Source: Urechidicola croceus (GTDB lineage Bacteria > Bacteroidota > Bacteroidia > Flavobacteriales > Flavobacteriaceae). Taken from it: DNA of 64,000 nt. Each line of letters begins with the position of its first letter. The stretch's first letter is position 1. Made by a program: the position numbers and the translations under genes. Below the pieces are notes generated by a model, which saw only the letters and a list, made by a program, of their open reading frames with translations, had not been told where the DNA came from and searched no databases. Location of the stretch: positions 812,001-876,000 of the forward strand of contig NZ_CP017478.1 in assembly GCF_001761325.1 (NCBI RefSeq), read 5' to 3'. Shown here piece by piece: positions 28,007 through 37,420 of this stretch.

Positions 28007-28115
28007 TATGTCGCTCAAGCCCTTATAAAACAAGACATTTTGACTGATTTAGTGTCAATTATTGAAGTGGAATATTATTTGACAATAGAACTAACAAATA
28101 CTAAAATATTGAATT

Positions 28116-30704
28116 ATGAATTTTAATAATTTTACTATAAAATCTCAAGAAGCCGTTCAAAAAGCACAACAAATTGCTCAAGGTTTCCATCATCAGCAAA
28201 TAGATAATGCCCATATATTAAAAGGTGTTTTTGAAGTTGATGAAAATGTGACTCCATTTATTTTAAATAAATTAGGAGTAAACATAGATATATTTAAAAA
28301 AACATTAGATACAATAATAAGCAGCTTTCCAAAAGTTGAAGGTGGTGAATTGATGTTTTCTAAAGAAGCTAGTAAAATGCTTATCGATTCTCAAAATATC
28401 GCTAAGAAAATGAATGATGAATATGTTTCTATTGAGCACCTTCTAATTGGAATTTTAAAATCTAAGGGAAGTACTACCCAATTGATGAAAGACAATGGAA
28501 TCAATGAAAAAGATTTAAAATTAGCAATCGAAGAACTAAGAAAAGGAAGTAATGTTACTTCACAAAGTGCTGAAGAAACATACAATTCGTTAAATAAATA
28601 CGCAAAAAATCTAAATCAACTTGCTAGAGAAGGAAAACTAGACCCTGTAATAGGTCGTGGAGAAGAAATTCGAAGAATTTTACAAATTTTAACTCGAAGA
28701 ACTAAAAATAATCCAATATTGGTAGGTGAACCAGGAACTGGTAAAACTGCTATTGCTGAAGGTTTGGCTCATAGAATAATAAGAGGAGATGTTCCTGAAA
28801 ATTTAAAGAGTAAAATTATTTATTCTTTAGACATGGGCTCATTGATTGCAGGTGCAAAATACAAGGGTGAGTTTGAAGAACGACTTAAATCAGTTGTAAA
28901 AGAAGTAATTTCTGCTGATGGAGATATCGTTTTATTCATTGATGAAATACATACTTTAGTTGGTGCTGGTGGTGGTCAAGGCGCTATGGATGCTGCTAAT
29001 ATTCTAAAACCAGCATTGGCTCGTGGAGAATTGCGAGCTATTGGTGCCACTACTCTTGATGAATACCAAAAATATTTTGAAAATGACAAAGCATTAGAAA
29101 GAAGATTCCAAAAAGTTTTTGTTGATGAACCTGATACTGAAAGTGCAATTTCGATTTTAAGAGGTATTAAAGATAAATATGAAACACATCATAAAGTACA
29201 AATAAAAGATGATGCTATTATTGCCGCTGTTGAACTCTCACAACGTTATATCACAAATCGATTTTTACCAGACAAAGCAATTGATTTAATGGATGAAGCT
29301 GCTTCTAAAATCAGAATGGAAATCAATTCAAAACCAGAAGAATTAGATGTTTTGGATAGAAAAATAATGCAACTTGAAATTGAAATTGAGGCAATAAAAC
29401 GTGAAAATGACGAACTAAAATTAAAATCTCTAAGAGCTGATTTAGCTAATTTCAAAGAAGATAGAAATGAGATTAATGCCAAGTGGACAAGTGAAAAAGA
29501 AGTTGTTGATAATCTACAAGCATCCAAAAAAGCAATTGAATCTTATAAGTTAGAAGCTGAACAAGCAGAAAGAGATGGAGATTATGGAAAAGTTGCCGAA
29601 ATAAGATATGGAAAAATAAAAGATGAAGAAGAAAATTTAGAACGCTTCCAAAAAGAAATGGAAGCAAATAAAGGTCAACATCTAATAAAAGAAGAAGTAA
29701 CTAGCGAAGATATTGCCGAAGTTGTTGCCAAATGGACCGGAATTCCAGTTCAAAAAATGTTGCAAGGCGAACGTGAAAAATTGTTAAAACTAGAAAATGA
29801 ACTTCATAAAAAAGTTATTGGACAAGATGAGGCAATTCAAGCGGTTTCTGATGCGGTTAGACGCTCAAAAGCAGGACTTCAAGATAGTAAAAAACCTATT
29901 GGAACTTTCTTGTTTTTAGGAACAACTGGTGTTGGTAAAACAGAATTAGCCAAAGCATTGGCTGGTTATTTATTTGATGATGAAAACGCCTTAACAAGAA
30001 TTGATATGAGTGAATATCAAGAACGTCATGCTGTAAGTAGATTGATTGGAGCACCTCCTGGATATGTTGGTTATGATGAAGGTGGTCAATTGACTGAAGC
30101 AGTTAGAAGAAAACCATATTCTATTGTTCTACTTGATGAAATTGAAAAAGCACATCCTGATACTTTCAATATTTTATTACAAGTTTTAGATGAAGGAAGG
30201 TTAACTGATAATAAAGGTCGTGTTGCAGATTTTAAAAACACAATTATCATAATGACTTCCAATATGGGTTCAGATATTATTCAAGAAAGATTTGATGATA
30301 TAGATATGTCTAAGCGTGAGAATATTATTGAAAAAACAAGATTTGAAGTCGTTGAATTATTAAAAAAAGCTGTTCGTCCAGAATTTTTAAATAGAATTGA
30401 TGAAATTATTATGTTCACACCTTTAAATATAAGTGAAATAAGGCAAATTGTTGGTTTACAATTAAATGGAGTTTCAAAAATGTTGGCTGAACGCGATATT
30501 GATTTTGATTCTACCGAAGATGCAATTGATGCATTGGCTGAAAAAGGTTACGATCCACAATTTGGTGCAAGACCTGTAAAAAGGGTAATACAACGTGAAA
30601 TTTTAAATGAACTTTCAAAAGAGATTTTGGCAGGTAAAGTACATGCTGAATCCTCAATCCTACTCGATGCATTTGATGGAAAGTTTGTATTTAGAAATAA
30701 ATAA
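28116..30704 (+). CDS. clpB: ATP-dependent chaperone ClpB
   Basis: This 862-residue AAA+ disaggregase has the Clp N-domain (1-145) and a first ATPase with Walker A GEPGTGKT. The ClpB/Hsp104-specific coiled-coil middle domain follows (about 400-520, long Glu/Lys helix), then a second ATPase with Walker A GTTGVGKT and [13 protein letters not shown]. The middle domain separates it from ClpA and ClpC. It rescues aggregated proteins together with DnaK. No CIRCE element is visible upstream. A small inverted repeat TTGAC-N9-GTCAA (28040-28058) lies 58-76 bases before the start. Confidence 0.98.
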   Translation: MNFNNFTIKSQEAVQKAQQIAQGFHHQQIDNAHILKGVFEVDENVTPFILNKLGVNIDIFKKTLDTIISSFPKVEGGELMFSKEASKMLIDSQNIAKKMNDEYVSIEHLLIGILKSKGSTTQLMKDNGINEKDLKLAIEELRKGSNVTSQSAEETYNSLNKYAKNLNQLAREGKLDPVIGRGEEIRRILQILTRRTKNNPILVGEPGTGKTAIAEGLAHRIIRGDVPENLKSKIIYSLDMGSLIAGAKYKGEFEERLKSVVKEVISADGDIVLFIDEIHTLVGAGGGQGAMDAANILKPALARGELRAIGATTLDEYQKYFENDKALERRFQKVFVDEPDTESAISILRGIKDKYETHHKVQIKDDAIIAAVELSQRYITNRFLPDKAIDLMDEAASKIRMEINSKPEELDVLDRKIMQLEIEIEAIKRENDELKLKSLRADLANFKEDRNEINAKWTSEKEVVDNLQASKKAIESYKLEAEQAERDGDYGKVAEIRYGKIKDEEENLERFQKEMEANKGQHLIKEEVTSEDIAEVVAKWTGIPVQKMLQGEREKLLKLENELHKKVIGQDEAIQAVSDAVRRSKAGLQDSKKPIGTFLFLGTTGVGKTELAKALAGYLFDDENALTRIDMSEYQERHAVSRLIGAPPGYVGYDEGGQLTEAVRRKPYSIVLLDEIEKAHPDTFNILLQVLDEGRLTDNKGRVADFKNTIIIMTSNMGSDIIQERFDDIDMSKRENIIEKTRFEVVELLKKAVRPEFLNRIDEIIMFTPLNISEIRQIVGLQLNGVSKMLAERDIDFDSTEDAIDALAEKGYDPQFGARPVKRVIQREILNELSKEILAGKVHAESSILLDAFDGKFVFRNK

Positions 30705-30732
30705 TATAGTTAATAGTTGATTAGTTAGTTGA

Positions 30733-30783
30733 CAAAGTCATTTTAATAAAAGAAACCTTTATTAAAATGACTTTTGTTTTTTC
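30733..30783 (+). terminator. Long terminator after clpB
   Basis: AAAGTCATTTTAATAAA (30734-30750) pairs perfectly over 17 bp with the segment at 30758-30774 around a 7-nt loop, followed by TGTTTTTT. The stem is AT-rich but unusually long. Confidence 0.85.
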
Positions 30784-30800
30784 ATATCTATTTATAACCG

Positions 30801-30831
30801 TTTTGTCATCATAAATAATAAATTATCTTTG
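30801..30831 (+). promoter_or_regulatory. Promoter of the PagL-like gene
   Basis: TTTTG (30801-30805) and TATCTTTG (30824-30831) are separated by 18 bases, a good match to the Bacteroidota -33/-7 promoter. The start codon follows 32 bases later. Confidence 0.7.
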
Positions 30832-30863
30832 CTGCTCTTTGAAATTTAAATATTCAAACATTG

Positions 30864-31505
30864 ATGATAAAAAATATTACTTATTTCACTTTAGTACTTA
30901 CATTCATTTTTAACTGCCTCAATTTAAATGCACAAGAAAAAAATAGTCGTTTCTCCTTAGGTTTTAATTATGGAATTGGTAAACAAGGCGATTTTCCATT
31001 TTCACAAGACGATGATTATTTTTATGAACAGCAGTATTTTAAAGTACAATTAAACTATATTTTAAAAGAAAAAAATAAATTCTGTTTACAACTTAATATT
31101 GAACCTGCTGTTTTTAAGGCAGATCACCAATTATTAAACAAACATTTTGTAGAACCATCATTTGGAGAAAATTATCTAGAAAAAAGAGAAGAATATACAC
31201 AACTCAAGACAATTAATGATTATGTTTTAGGAATTGGCTTAATCACAAGATATCAAATACTCAAACCAATGAGTATTTATGCTCAAGGTAGTATTGGCCC
31301 TATGATTACTGATACTGAAACTGAAAGAATGGCCAAAGGGTTTGCCTTTTCTGATGTTTTATCATTTGGATTATCTTATAAAATAAAGACCATTATACTT
31401 GATTTAAGATATGGGGTGCGTCATGTTTCAAATGCTGAACTTCAACAACCAAATAGTGGATATAACAGCACAAATTTTGAATTTGGTTTTCTTGTGGAAC
31501 TATAA
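30864..31505 (+). CDS. PagL-like outer-membrane acyloxyacyl hydrolase family protein
   Basis: This 213-residue protein has a signal peptide ending near NAQ and alternating beta-strand segments expected of an eight-stranded outer-membrane barrel. It ends with the PagL-like motif RHVSNAELQQPNSGYNS. In PagL-type lipid A 3-O-deacylases the His and Ser of HxSN are catalytic, and a Glu follows 14 residues after the His. Here the His and Ser are present, but that position is Asn. Activity on lipid A is therefore uncertain. I used the ATG at 30864 instead of the TTG one codon earlier. A clear promoter lies upstream. Confidence 0.8.
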   Translation: MIKNITYFTLVLTFIFNCLNLNAQEKNSRFSLGFNYGIGKQGDFPFSQDDDYFYEQQYFKVQLNYILKEKNKFCLQLNIEPAVFKADHQLLNKHFVEPSFGENYLEKREEYTQLKTINDYVLGIGLITRYQILKPMSIYAQGSIGPMITDTETERMAKGFAFSDVLSFGLSYKIKTIILDLRYGVRHVSNAELQQPNSGYNSTNFEFGFLVEL

Positions 31506-31606
31506 TTTAAAATAAAATTTTCACTATAAAAACATTTAAAAATTTAACAAAACATTATTATAAATTATTACCCTTTAATTTTATTTTTGTTCAAAATTGT
31601 CTCCAA

Positions 31607-32125
31607 ATGAAATATAGTTTTTTAATACTTATTTTTTCCTTTTCTTTAAATTCAATTTTTTCACAAGAAACAAGTCAAAATAATACTAAAAGCACCACAA
31701 CTTATTACTTAATAAGACATTCTGAAAAAGATTTGAGTAACCCAACGAATAGTAATCCTGATATTTCAGAAAAAGGACAAGAAAGAGCCGAAAAATGGGC
31801 GGAATTATTTCAAAATATAAATTTTGACGCTATTTATTCTACAGATTACAATCGCACAAAACAAACAGCTGAGCCTACTTCTATTCACAATGAATTAACA
31901 ACTATAATCTATGATTTGAAAAACTTTGATTTTGACAAATTCAAAACTGAAACAAAGAACAAAACAGTACTAATTGTTGGTCATAGTAATACAATTCCAG
32001 TGTTTGCAAATAAGTTTATAAATGAAGAAATATATGAGCAAATTGAAGAAAAAAACTATTCAAATCTATATATAATTAATATTTCAAATAATAAAATTTC
32101 ACATAATCTATTTAAAATTGACTAA
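31607..32125 (+). CDS. Exported histidine phosphatase family protein
   Basis: This 172-residue protein of the phosphoglycerate-mutase-like superfamily has a signal peptide (LIFSFSLNSIFSQ), the phospho-histidine motif RHSEK (Arg37-His38), and the second catalytic histidine in IVGHSNTIPV. The family acts as phosphatases on varied small molecules or proteins. This copy is small and exported, so a periplasmic phosphatase role is likely. The segment DAIYSTDYNRTKQTAEP is typical of the superfamily. It lies 11 bases upstream of the M61-like gene and probably shares its transcript. TATTTTTG (31582-31589) is a possible -7 element. Confidence 0.9.
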   Translation: MKYSFLILIFSFSLNSIFSQETSQNNTKSTTTYYLIRHSEKDLSNPTNSNPDISEKGQERAEKWAELFQNINFDAIYSTDYNRTKQTAEPTSIHNELTTIIYDLKNFDFDKFKTETKNKTVLIVGHSNTIPVFANKFINEEIYEQIEEKNYSNLYIINISNNKISHNLFKID

Positions 32126-32136
32126 GTAAATCATTT

Positions 32137-33699
32137 ATGAAAATAATTAAATCAACCCTGCTTATTACTTTTTGCTTTTTATTAATTTCATGTGGTAGTA
32201 CAAAAATTCCAACCAAAACCAATTCAACACCACAAGTTGTTAAGAACACAGAAGTAAAATTTCTTATCAATCTAAACGACCGTACAGACGATACTTTCAA
32301 AGTCAAGATTACAGCACCAGATTTAACTAGTGATAATAATATCTTTCAGTTTGCATCTACAGCACCTGGCACCTATCAAGTTATGGATATTGGTAGATTT
32401 GTCCGTTCTTTTATAGCAATGGATGAAAAAGGAAATTTAATTACCACAACAAGAATTTCAACCAATCAATTTGAAATCTCAGAACCTGAAAAAGTCCGCA
32501 CAATAATTTATGATATTGCAGAAACTTTTGACAATCCTGTTCAAGAAAACCCAATATATATTATGTGTGGAACATCTATTGAAGATAACCACTCTTTAAT
32601 CAACGGACAAGCAGTATTTGGGTATTTTAAAGGAATGCAGTCAAATAAAATTAATTTAAAGATTGAATATCCAAGCGATTGGATTGCGGGAACAGCTTTA
32701 AAATTGAACGAAGATGGCTCTTATACAGCCAATAGTTTTGACCAATTAGTTGACTCTCCTATTTTACTAGGTAATTTAACAAAAGCATCAACAAATATTG
32801 AAGGTACTACTGTTGATATTTTTACCTACTCTCCTCGTGGAATGGTACAATCTAAACAAGTTCTTGCTACAATTGAAGGAATGCTAAGGTCTGCTAGTAA
32901 ATTTTTAAATGGATTACCTGTTGATAGATATACATTTTTACTTCATTTTGAAACTAACAATATGAATCCAAAAGGGGCGTGGGAACATTCTTACAGTTCT
33001 GGATATACGTTCAATGAAAAACCATGGAATGAAATTTCTAAAGCGTTTAAGGATACTGCAGCACATGAATTTTTTCATATAGTAACTCCGTTAAATATTC
33101 ATAGTGAAATTATTCACGAGTTTAATTTCATAGAACCAGTTCCATCAAGACATTTATGGCTATATGAAGGAACAACAGAATGGGCATCACATATGATGTT
33201 GTTAAGATCAGGTGAAAAATCACTAGATGATTATTTAAACACTTTAAGACGAAAAGTATTTATTTCTACTAAATATTTTGATGATGAATTAAGCCTTTTA
33301 GACCTCTCTTTAAAGTCTTACGAAAAAGAAACTCATAAACAATATGCTAATATTTATCAAAGAGGTGCATTAATTGCTGGAATGCTCGATATAAAATTAC
33401 TTGAATTATCAAATGGTAGTAAAGGACTAATTGATTATATAAATGAATTAGCAAAAGTATATGGACCAGATAAACCATTTGAAGATGCTACATTTTTTGA
33501 TGAATTTGTTAAATTTACATTTCCTGAAATTGAAGAATTCATGAATTTATATGTTAAAAATGGTGGAGCACTTCCTTTAGAAGAATTTTATGCCAAATTA
33601 GGAATTACTTTTGATGCTAAAGAATTTTTATTTGAAGTAAATGAAAATGCTACAGATCAACAAGTTTATCTCCGTAAACAATGGATGAAAGCATTGTAA
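32137..33699 (+). CDS. M61 family (glycyl aminopeptidase-like) peptidase lipoprotein
   Basis: This 520-residue lipoprotein (lipobox LLISCGS, Cys19) has an N-terminal beta-rich domain and a gluzincin catalytic domain. HEFFH is at residues 310-314 and Glu344 (LYEGTTEW) lies 30 residues later, which fits the M61 zinc site. It lacks the C-terminal PDZ domain found in longer M61 members. It probably acts as an envelope peptidase. It follows the histidine phosphatase gene by 11 bases and ends at a perfect terminator. Confidence 0.88.
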   Translation: MKIIKSTLLITFCFLLISCGSTKIPTKTNSTPQVVKNTEVKFLINLNDRTDDTFKVKITAPDLTSDNNIFQFASTAPGTYQVMDIGRFVRSFIAMDEKGNLITTTRISTNQFEISEPEKVRTIIYDIAETFDNPVQENPIYIMCGTSIEDNHSLINGQAVFGYFKGMQSNKINLKIEYPSDWIAGTALKLNEDGSYTANSFDQLVDSPILLGNLTKASTNIEGTTVDIFTYSPRGMVQSKQVLATIEGMLRSASKFLNGLPVDRYTFLLHFETNNMNPKGAWEHSYSSGYTFNEKPWNEISKAFKDTAAHEFFHIVTPLNIHSEIIHEFNFIEPVPSRHLWLYEGTTEWASHMMLLRSGEKSLDDYLNTLRRKVFISTKYFDDELSLLDLSLKSYEKETHKQYANIYQRGALIAGMLDIKLLELSNGSKGLIDYINELAKVYGPDKPFEDATFFDEFVKFTFPEIEEFMNLYVKNGGALPLEEFYAKLGITFDAKEFLFEVNENATDQQVYLRKQWMKAL

Positions 33700-33702
33700 A
33701 AT

Positions 33703-33734
33703 AAAAACTCTTAGAAATTTCTAAGAGTTTTTTT
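33703..33734 (+). terminator. Terminator after the M61-like gene
   Basis: AAAAACTCTTAGAAA (33703-33717) is perfectly complementary to TTTCTAAGAGTTTTT (33718-33732), followed by more T residues. Confidence 0.92.
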
Positions 33735-33745
33735 ATACATTTAAC

Positions 33746-33753
33746 TACATTTG
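33746..33753 (+). promoter_or_regulatory. TAnnTTTG (-7) element directly ahead of smpB
   Basis: TACATTTG matches the -7 consensus but ends only 5 bases before the smpB ATG, so transcription from it would give little or no 5' leader. No -33 TTG is visible at the usual distance. Confidence 0.35.
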
Positions 33754-33758
33754 TCACA

Positions 33759-34214
33759 ATGCAAAAAAAAGTAAACATACAAAACAAAAAAGCCCGTTTT
33801 GAATATGAAATTCTTGACAAATATGTGGCTGGAATAAAGTTAAGCGGTACAGAGATTAAAAGTATTCGTGAAAGCAAAGCACGTATTACTGAAAGTTTTT
33901 GTGAATTTAATGAGGCTGGAGAATTGTTTGTAATAAATATGTTTATAGAAGAATATACTCACGGTAATTTCTACAACCATCAACCTAAAAGTGCACGAAA
34001 ATTACTTTTAAACAAAAGAGAATTAAAAAAGTTAAGAAAAGAAATACAAAATGTAGGTTTAACAATTATTCCTCTTAAATTATTTTTAACAGATAAAGGT
34101 TGGGCTAAACTTGAAATTGCACTTTGTAAGGGTAAAAAGTTATATGACAAAAGAGAAAATTTAAAAGATCGTGACAACAAGCGTGATTTAGCAAGAATTA
34201 AAAAGAATTTTTAA
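33759..34214 (+). CDS. smpB: SsrA-binding protein
   Basis: This 151-residue protein matches SmpB in length and sequence. It has NKKARFEYEILDKYVAGIKLSGTEIKSIR at its start (the conserved EAGIVLxGxEVKSLR-type segment), the RNA-binding barrel, and a basic C-terminal tail (KKLYDKRENLKDRDNKRD) that folds in the ribosome. It delivers tmRNA to stalled ribosomes. The tmRNA gene itself is not in this window. Its stop codon shares one base with the ATG of the next gene (TAATG), implying coupling to the prenyltransferase. Confidence 0.97.
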   Translation: MQKKVNIQNKKARFEYEILDKYVAGIKLSGTEIKSIRESKARITESFCEFNEAGELFVINMFIEEYTHGNFYNHQPKSARKLLLNKRELKKLRKEIQNVGLTIIPLKLFLTDKGWAKLEIALCKGKKLYDKRENLKDRDNKRDLARIKKNF

Positions 34215-35113
34215 TGAATTTAAATGTGTTCTTTGATTTAATACGATGGAAAAATCTATTAATGATAGGTATTACACAAATTCTTATTAAATACGTATTT
34301 TTTGTAAACCATTCTATTACAAGCAGTTTAAATAATCTCGAATTCATACTTCTAACACTCTCCACATTATTAATTACTGCAGGCGGCTATGTAATCAATG
34401 ACATTTTTGATGTTAATACCGATTTAATTAATAAACCACATAAAGTATTTATTGGACAACAGTTTTCAATAAAAAAGTCTAAATCAATTTATTTAATTCT
34501 TACTTCAATAGGAATATTAATAGGAACCGCTGTTTCGATTAAAGTAAACCAGCCTTTTTTCTCGTTAATTTTCATTCTCATAAGCGTAGTACTATTCTAT
34601 TATTCAAAAAAAATAAAACAAGTAGCATTTATTGGAAATATAACTGTTGCTATATTAATTGGGCTAAGTATATTTCTGGTGGGAATTTTCGATTTATATC
34701 CAAATTTAAAGTCCAATTCAAATAATTATCAAGTTCTAAATTTACTCTTAGCCTACTCCCTATTTTCAATTTCAATAAATTTAGATCGAGAAATTATTAA
34801 AGATATTGAAGATGTTGATGGTGACTATGCTCAAAAAATGAAAACTTTGCCAATTTTAATTGGAAGAAAAAGAACAAAAAAGATTGCTTTTTTGGTATTA
34901 CTACTTCATACTTTCACTCTATTTACTGTTTCTTTTTTATATAAAGAAATTAATCCATATATATTTATTTATGCATTGGTGGTATTGATGTTTCCCTTGT
35001 TGTACTTATTGTCAATAATGTATACCGCAAAAAAAAAGAGTGATTATAAAAAAATAAGCACTTACCTCAAAATAATTATGCTCTTAGGTATTCCAATGTT
35101 ATTTGTACTATAA
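34214..35113 (+). CDS. UbiA family prenyltransferase (geranylgeranylglycerol-phosphate synthase-like)
   Basis: This 299-residue integral membrane protein has about eight hydrophobic helices and the two Asp-rich motifs of the UbiA family: NDIFDVNTD (residues 62-70) and a second near DIEDVDGDY. It attaches a prenyl chain to an acceptor in the inner membrane. In Bacteroidota, relatives near maf are often annotated as geranylgeranylglycerol-phosphate geranylgeranyltransferase. The true acceptor cannot be read from the sequence. It overlaps smpB by one base and is followed by maf after 10 bases, so the three form an operon. Confidence 0.88.
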   Translation: MNLNVFFDLIRWKNLLMIGITQILIKYVFFVNHSITSSLNNLEFILLTLSTLLITAGGYVINDIFDVNTDLINKPHKVFIGQQFSIKKSKSIYLILTSIGILIGTAVSIKVNQPFFSLIFILISVVLFYYSKKIKQVAFIGNITVAILIGLSIFLVGIFDLYPNLKSNSNNYQVLNLLLAYSLFSISINLDREIIKDIEDVDGDYAQKMKTLPILIGRKRTKKIAFLVLLLHTFTLFTVSFLYKEINPYIFIYALVVLMFPLLYLLSIMYTAKKKSDYKKISTYLKIIMLLGIPMLFVL

Positions 35114-35123
35114 AATATTAAAA

Positions 35124-35702
35124 ATGTTAAACGAACAACTCAAAAACTACAATGTAATTCTAGCTTCAGGCTCACCAAGAAGACAACAATTTCTAAAAGA
35201 TTTAGAACTTGATTTCACGATTCAATTGAAAGAAGTTGAAGAAATATATCCCGAAAATTTAAAAGGAAGTGAAATTACTGATTTCTTAGCACAATTAAAG
35301 TCAGATGTTTTTCAAGATTTAAAAGAAAATGATTTATTAATCACATCAGATACTATTGTTTGGATGGATAATAAAGCAATTGGAAAGCCAAAAAATAAAG
35401 AAGAGGCAATTAAAATATTTCACGAATTATCTGGAACTTCTCATGAAGTTATTACTTCTATTTGCATTAAAACTATTACCAAAACTAAAATCATCAATGA
35501 TACTACAAAGGTATATTTTAAAAATTTAACTAATAAAGAAATTAATTATTATATAAACAATTTTAATCCTTATGACAAGGCAGGAGGTTATGGTATACAA
35601 GATTGGATAGGTTTTATAGGTGTTGAAAAAATAGAAGGTAATTTTTTTAATGTTATGGGCTTACCAATTTATAAATTATACTCAGAATTGTTAAAATTTT
35701 AA
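35124..35702 (+). CDS. maf: Maf family nucleotide pyrophosphatase
   Basis: This 192-residue protein has the Maf signature LASGSPRRQQFLKDL near the N-terminus, SDTIVWMDNKAIGKP with the catalytic aspartate region, and GGYGIQDWIGFIGVEKIEGNFFNVMGLP near the end. Maf proteins hydrolyse non-canonical or modified nucleoside triphosphates and prevent their use in DNA and RNA. The ATG at 35124 (MLNEQL) is preferred to an in-frame TTG seven codons earlier that overlaps the upstream gene. It is the last gene of the smpB-prenyltransferase-maf run. Confidence 0.95.
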   Translation: MLNEQLKNYNVILASGSPRRQQFLKDLELDFTIQLKEVEEIYPENLKGSEITDFLAQLKSDVFQDLKENDLLITSDTIVWMDNKAIGKPKNKEEAIKIFHELSGTSHEVITSICIKTITKTKIINDTTKVYFKNLTNKEINYYINNFNPYDKAGGYGIQDWIGFIGVEKIEGNFFNVMGLPIYKLYSELLKF

Positions 35703-35755
35703 TCGGTCAATTAAAGCAAAAAACCTATTTTTGCCTAACAACATTAATTAATCAG

Positions 35756-36715
35756 ATGAAAAAATACACTTTTACAGAAAAAAAGGATACTAGATCCGGA
35801 TTTGGAGATGGACTAACAATTTTAGGAAGAACTAACCCAAATGTAGTTGCGCTTTGTGCTGACTTAGTAGGCTCCTTAAAAATGCAAACTTTTATTAATG
35901 AAAACCCTGAGCGTTTTTTCCAAATTGGAATTGCAGAGGCAAATATGATGGGAATTGCAGCAGGTTTAACAATAGGAGGTAAAATTCCATTTACAGGAAC
36001 TTTTGCCAATTTCTCAACTGGTCGTGTATACGATCAAATTCGTCAATCAATTGCATATTCTGATAAAAATGTAAAAATATGTGCATCTCATGCAGGATTA
36101 ACTCTTGGAGAAGATGGAGCTACACACCAAATATTAGAGGATATTGGGTTAATGAAAATGCTGCCAGGAATGACGGTAATTAACCCATGTGATTATAATC
36201 AAACTAAAGCAGCAACTATTGCAATTGCAGAACATGAAGGTCCAGTTTATTTAAGATTTGGACGTCCGTCTGTGCCTATTTTTATGCCCGATTATAAGGA
36301 TGAACCATTTGTAATAGGAAAAGCAATTCAATTAACTGAAGGTACTGATGTAACGATTGTTGCAACTGGACATCTTGTTTGGGAAGCACTTCAGGCTTCT
36401 GAACAACTTGAAGCAAAAGGAATTAGTGCTGAAGTTATAAATATTCACACTATCAAACCATTAGACGAAGAAGCAATTTTAAAATCTGTTGCAAAAACAG
36501 GTTGTATTGTAACTGCTGAAGAGCATAATAAATTTGGAGGTTTAGGTGAAAGTGTTTCTAGAACATTGGCTTTAAATAACCCAACTCCACAAGAATTTGT
36601 TGCTGTAAATGATAGTTTTGGTGAATCTGGAACTCCTGCTCAACTTATGGATAAATACGGTTTAAACGCTAAATCAGTAGTTAAAGCAGTAGAAAAAGTA
36701 ATAAAAAGGAAATAA
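35756..36715 (+). CDS. Transketolase, C-terminal half (separate subunit)
   Basis: This 319-residue protein corresponds to the pyrimidine-binding and C-terminal domains of transketolase. GIAEANMMGIAAGL contains the cofactor-activating glutamate, and GRPSVPIF and EEHNKFGGLGESV follow in order. The N-terminal thiamine-diphosphate-binding half must be encoded elsewhere, because the upstream gene is maf. In many Bacteroidota the two halves are adjacent genes. The start is intact and in frame with no trace of a decayed N-half, so this is not a truncation. With its partner it would transfer two-carbon units in the pentose phosphate pathway. TATTTTTG upstream is a possible -7 element. Confidence 0.93.
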   Translation: MKKYTFTEKKDTRSGFGDGLTILGRTNPNVVALCADLVGSLKMQTFINENPERFFQIGIAEANMMGIAAGLTIGGKIPFTGTFANFSTGRVYDQIRQSIAYSDKNVKICASHAGLTLGEDGATHQILEDIGLMKMLPGMTVINPCDYNQTKAATIAIAEHEGPVYLRFGRPSVPIFMPDYKDEPFVIGKAIQLTEGTDVTIVATGHLVWEALQASEQLEAKGISAEVINIHTIKPLDEEAILKSVAKTGCIVTAEEHNKFGGLGESVSRTLALNNPTPQEFVAVNDSFGESGTPAQLMDKYGLNAKSVVKAVEKVIKRK

Positions 36716-36763
36716 GTTTAGGCTTTTTCCGTTCAAACTTAATAAATCAAAAAAATAAAAATT

Positions 36764-37351
36764 ATGAAAAAATTAATTGTTTTGTGTGCCTTCGTATTTG
36801 GTGCTATTTCTGTTTCTAATGCTCAATTGGACTTTGGAATTAAAGGTGGACTTAATTTTAGCACAAATGGTGATGCTTTTAAAATTCTTGAAGAAACTGC
36901 TGATAACATTACAAATCCAAGCAGTAAAACAGGATATCATTTAGGTGTTTATGTACAAACTGGAGGAGATTCATTTTATTTAAGACCAGAATTAGTTTAC
37001 ACAAAAACTAAAAGTGATTATCAAGGATCCGATTTTGATATGAGTAAATTGGATATGCCAATTTTATTAGGATATAAAATTTTCAATCCTGTTAGTGTAT
37101 TTGCAGGACCAAGTTTACAATATATTTTAGATACAGATTTTAAGGCTACTGATTTTAATTTATCTGATGCTGAAAATGATTTTACTGTTGGTATAAATTT
37201 AGGTGTAGCAGTTCAATTAAATAGTTTCTCTATTGATGCTAGATATGAAAAAGGACTTACTGAAAATTTAGCTTCTCGTGTTGGTATTGCTGAAAGTAGA
37301 TTAGATACAAGACCAGAACAATTTATTTTAAGTTTATCTTTTAAACTATAA
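36764..37351 (+). CDS. Outer-membrane beta-barrel protein (PorT/OMP_b-brl family)
   Basis: This 195-residue protein has a signal peptide (AFVFGAISVSNAQ) followed by LDFGIKGGLNFST, the typical start of small Bacteroidota porin-like barrels, and ends in the aromatic strand QFILSLSFKL. Alternating hydrophobic strands run throughout. It is an outer-membrane protein of unknown job. The name 'porin family' is conventional and does not prove pore activity. It is followed by a perfect bidirectional terminator. Confidence 0.85.
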   Translation: MKKLIVLCAFVFGAISVSNAQLDFGIKGGLNFSTNGDAFKILEETADNITNPSSKTGYHLGVYVQTGGDSFYLRPELVYTKTKSDYQGSDFDMSKLDMPILLGYKIFNPVSVFAGPSLQYILDTDFKATDFNLSDAENDFTVGINLGVAVQLNSFSIDARYEKGLTENLASRVGIAESRLDTRPEQFILSLSFKL

Positions 37352-37370
37352 TAGAAAAACTATAATATAT

Positions 37371-37404
37371 AAAAAAAGCCCTGAAAATTTTCAGGGCTTT
37401 TTTT
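37371..37404. terminator. Bidirectional terminator
   Basis: A perfect 34-base palindrome (37371-37387 with 37388-37404, core GCCCTGAAAATTTTCAGGGC) with A- and T-runs lies between the convergent barrel and FKBP genes. Confidence 0.93.
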
Positions 37405-37420
37405 ATTACTTCTTATTCAA

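Noticed and set aside
35756-36715. Transketolase half as a frameshifted or truncated gene
   Set aside because: The start is clean, the protein begins at the expected domain border, and no remnant of an N-half exists upstream. Split transketolases are normal in this phylum.
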